Part shown: piece by piece, positions 44,582-46,468 of the stretch
Position numbering within the stretch: position 1 is the stretch's first letter
Layout of the letters: each line of letters begins with the position of its first letter
Origin: a virus
Virus record (IMG/VR): IMGVR_UViG_3300044981_000235
Span: 1-46,468 of that record
Reading direction: 5' to 3' (one strand)
DNA length: 46,468 bases
The notes under the pieces: generated by a model
Database searches by the model: none
Told to the model about the DNA's origin: nothing
What the model saw: only the letters and a program-made list of their open reading frames with translations
Translations under genes and position numbers: made by a program

Positions 44582-44702
44582 TGAAACACCAGCGCTGTGA
44601 GGTTGGCCGGTGAGGCGGCCGGTGCGGTGGCGCCTCGTCGCCTCGCGCGATTTCAGCGCTTGAGCGGCGCAGGGCTTCCGGCCGGCTGCGAGGCGCCACG
44701 GT
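44582..44702 (-). repeat. Dispersed hairpin repeat, copy 14 (reverse, full length)
   Basis: GAAACACCAGCGCTGTGAGG, CCGGTGAGGCGGCC, GTGGCGCCTCGTCGCCTCGC GCGATTTC, then GGGCTTCCGGCCGGCTGCGA GGCGCCAC. This is the most complete reverse copy, with both A and B parts, between convergent gene ends. Confidence 0.9.
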
Positions 44703-44710
44703 CAAAGATA

Positions 44711-44848
44711 TTACCAATCGGTCGCGTGGACGGCCCGCATTACACAAAAACTCATTATCCAGAAGCAAACTAACGCGGTGAGACTGGGATAGCCGTTCCA
44801 GCCGCATACGACCCAAACGACAAGGAGCACCACGGCCAGTTCCCACAT
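44711..44848 (-). CDS. Small membrane protein, 45 residues
   Basis: ATG 44848 (MWELAVVLLVVWVVCGWNGY), then SLTALVCFWIMSFCVMRAVH and ATDW. Two transmembrane helices with four Cys. A TTG at 44893 would add 15 residues. Possible exclusion or lysis peptide. Confidence 0.5.
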   Translation of the reverse strand: MWELAVVLLVVWVVCGWNGYPSLTALVCFWIMSFCVMRAVHATDW

Positions 44849-44958
44849 GAAGTAACGCCGCCCGGCCCGCTGGCCTATCGCCGGGAATGACAAGTAACCG
44901 CCGAGGTATCGCGCGGGCCGGGTAGCACCTCCTCAGTGTAACCGAAGGATTCGCAGAA

Positions 44959-46083
<1,125 letters not shown>

Positions 46084-46084
46084 T

Positions 46085-46468
46085 ATGCGCCTGATCCTCA
46101 GTTTGCTTTTGCTTTCGGTGAGCGCGCAGGCGAAACCGTTCTACCGGTTCACCGCCGGGGACATGCTCGACCGCCTGTTCGGGCACCTGTACCAGAATGT
46201 GCAGATGATCGTCCCGGGCCCCGTCCCGGGCGGCGGGTATCCGACCCCGGCTTTCGTGCAGGTGGTGGTCTGCCCCACCGTCGATTTCACCTCGGGCAGT
46301 TCGCTTACCTGCTCCTTCGGGACTACGCCCACCGTGGGGGACTTTATCTTTGTCAGCGCGGTAAGTGAATCGACCACCGCCGCGGCGGCATGGAATAACG
46401 CCTCCGACAATCAGGCTAGCGGGGGGAACACCTACACCCAGTTCAACTACAATCTGTCCGGCGTGACG
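46085..46468 (+). CDS. Exported protein, 3' end beyond window
   Basis: ATG 46085, one base after the previous stop. Signal peptide MRLILSLLLLSVSAQA, then KPFYRFTAGDMLDRLFGHLY and beta-rich, Thr/Ser-rich sequence (TVDFTSGSSLTCSFGTTPTV, GDFIFVSAVSESTTAAAAWN). The 128 visible residues run off the edge. Probably another fibre or surface protein, co-transcribed with the collagen-like gene. Confidence 0.7.
   Translation, partial: MRLILSLLLLSVSAQAKPFYRFTAGDMLDRLFGHLYQNVQMIVPGPVPGGGYPTPAFVQVVVCPTVDFTSGSSLTCSFGTTPTVGDFIFVSAVSESTTAAAAWNNASDNQASGGNTYTQFNYNLSGVT

Noticed and set aside
1-44702. Dispersed repeats considered as a CRISPR array
   Set aside because: Copies are kilobases apart, in both orientations and diverged, with genes rather than uniform spacers between them; no cas genes.

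Overview
The window looks like most of the genome of a P22-like short-tailed phage, or a prophage or metagenomic contig carrying one, from a G+C-rich bacterium. The morphogenesis genes run mainly on the + strand: small and large terminase (13.9-16.0 kb), a P22-type portal (25.4 kb), scaffold (30.3 kb), coat (31.5 kb), two gp4-like tail accessory factors (24.1 and 36.1 kb), a gp10-like DNA stabilisation protein (37.1 kb) and fibre-like proteins (45-46.4 kb). There are no host housekeeping genes and no recognisable integrase, DNA polymerase or endolysin. The host is uncertain. High G+C, a cohesin/dockerin-like secreted protein, a UpxY/NusG-like factor and a Tat-signal small protein would fit an acidobacterial (Solibacter-like) host, but that is inference.

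Layout. 0-5.8 kb is a leftward control and replication block: an amino-methyltransferase, a probable replication/DNA-binding protein, a double excisionase-type HTH protein and a LuxR-type HTH protein, with strong palindromes at 3.85-4.0 kb that look like operators. 5.9-12.7 kb is a rightward regulatory block of tightly overlapping genes (many ATGA junctions): two sigma-70-family factors, a histidine-kinase-dimerisation-like mini-protein, a LuxR/zinc-ribbon protein, a second amino-methyltransferase, a C5-cytosine methyltransferase whose coding signal changes frame twice, and a NusG-like antiterminator. 12.7-16.0 kb leads into the terminase. 16.5-23.9 kb is an accessory region of many small genes: a GroES-like protein with a zinc-finger insert, small secreted and membrane proteins, and an initiator tRNA. 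24-39.2 kb holds the virion genes, interrupted by minus-strand cassettes, the largest being a three-gene operon of a VWA-domain protein and two paralogous helical proteins. 39.2-46.4 kb holds an XRE regulator with tandem operators, lipoproteins, a cysteine-peptidase-like protein, a DxD glycosyltransferase-like protein with a His-rich loop, a possible holin and a collagen-like fibre.

Two genome-wide patterns stand out. First, a family of dispersed, hairpin-forming intergenic repeats (core GCGAGGCGACGACGTGCCAC) occurs at 14 or more places in both orientations, almost always at gene borders. Second, at least seven small minus-strand genes sit head-to-head with a plus-strand gene, their start codons only 5-27 bases apart.

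Probable working: the phage sigma factors, LuxR-like proteins and NusG-like factor reprogramme transcription. Three methyltransferases without restriction partners modify the DNA against host restriction. The terminase, portal, scaffold and coat package DNA, and gp4/gp10 homologues close the head. The accessory cassettes delimited by repeats look like modular morons.
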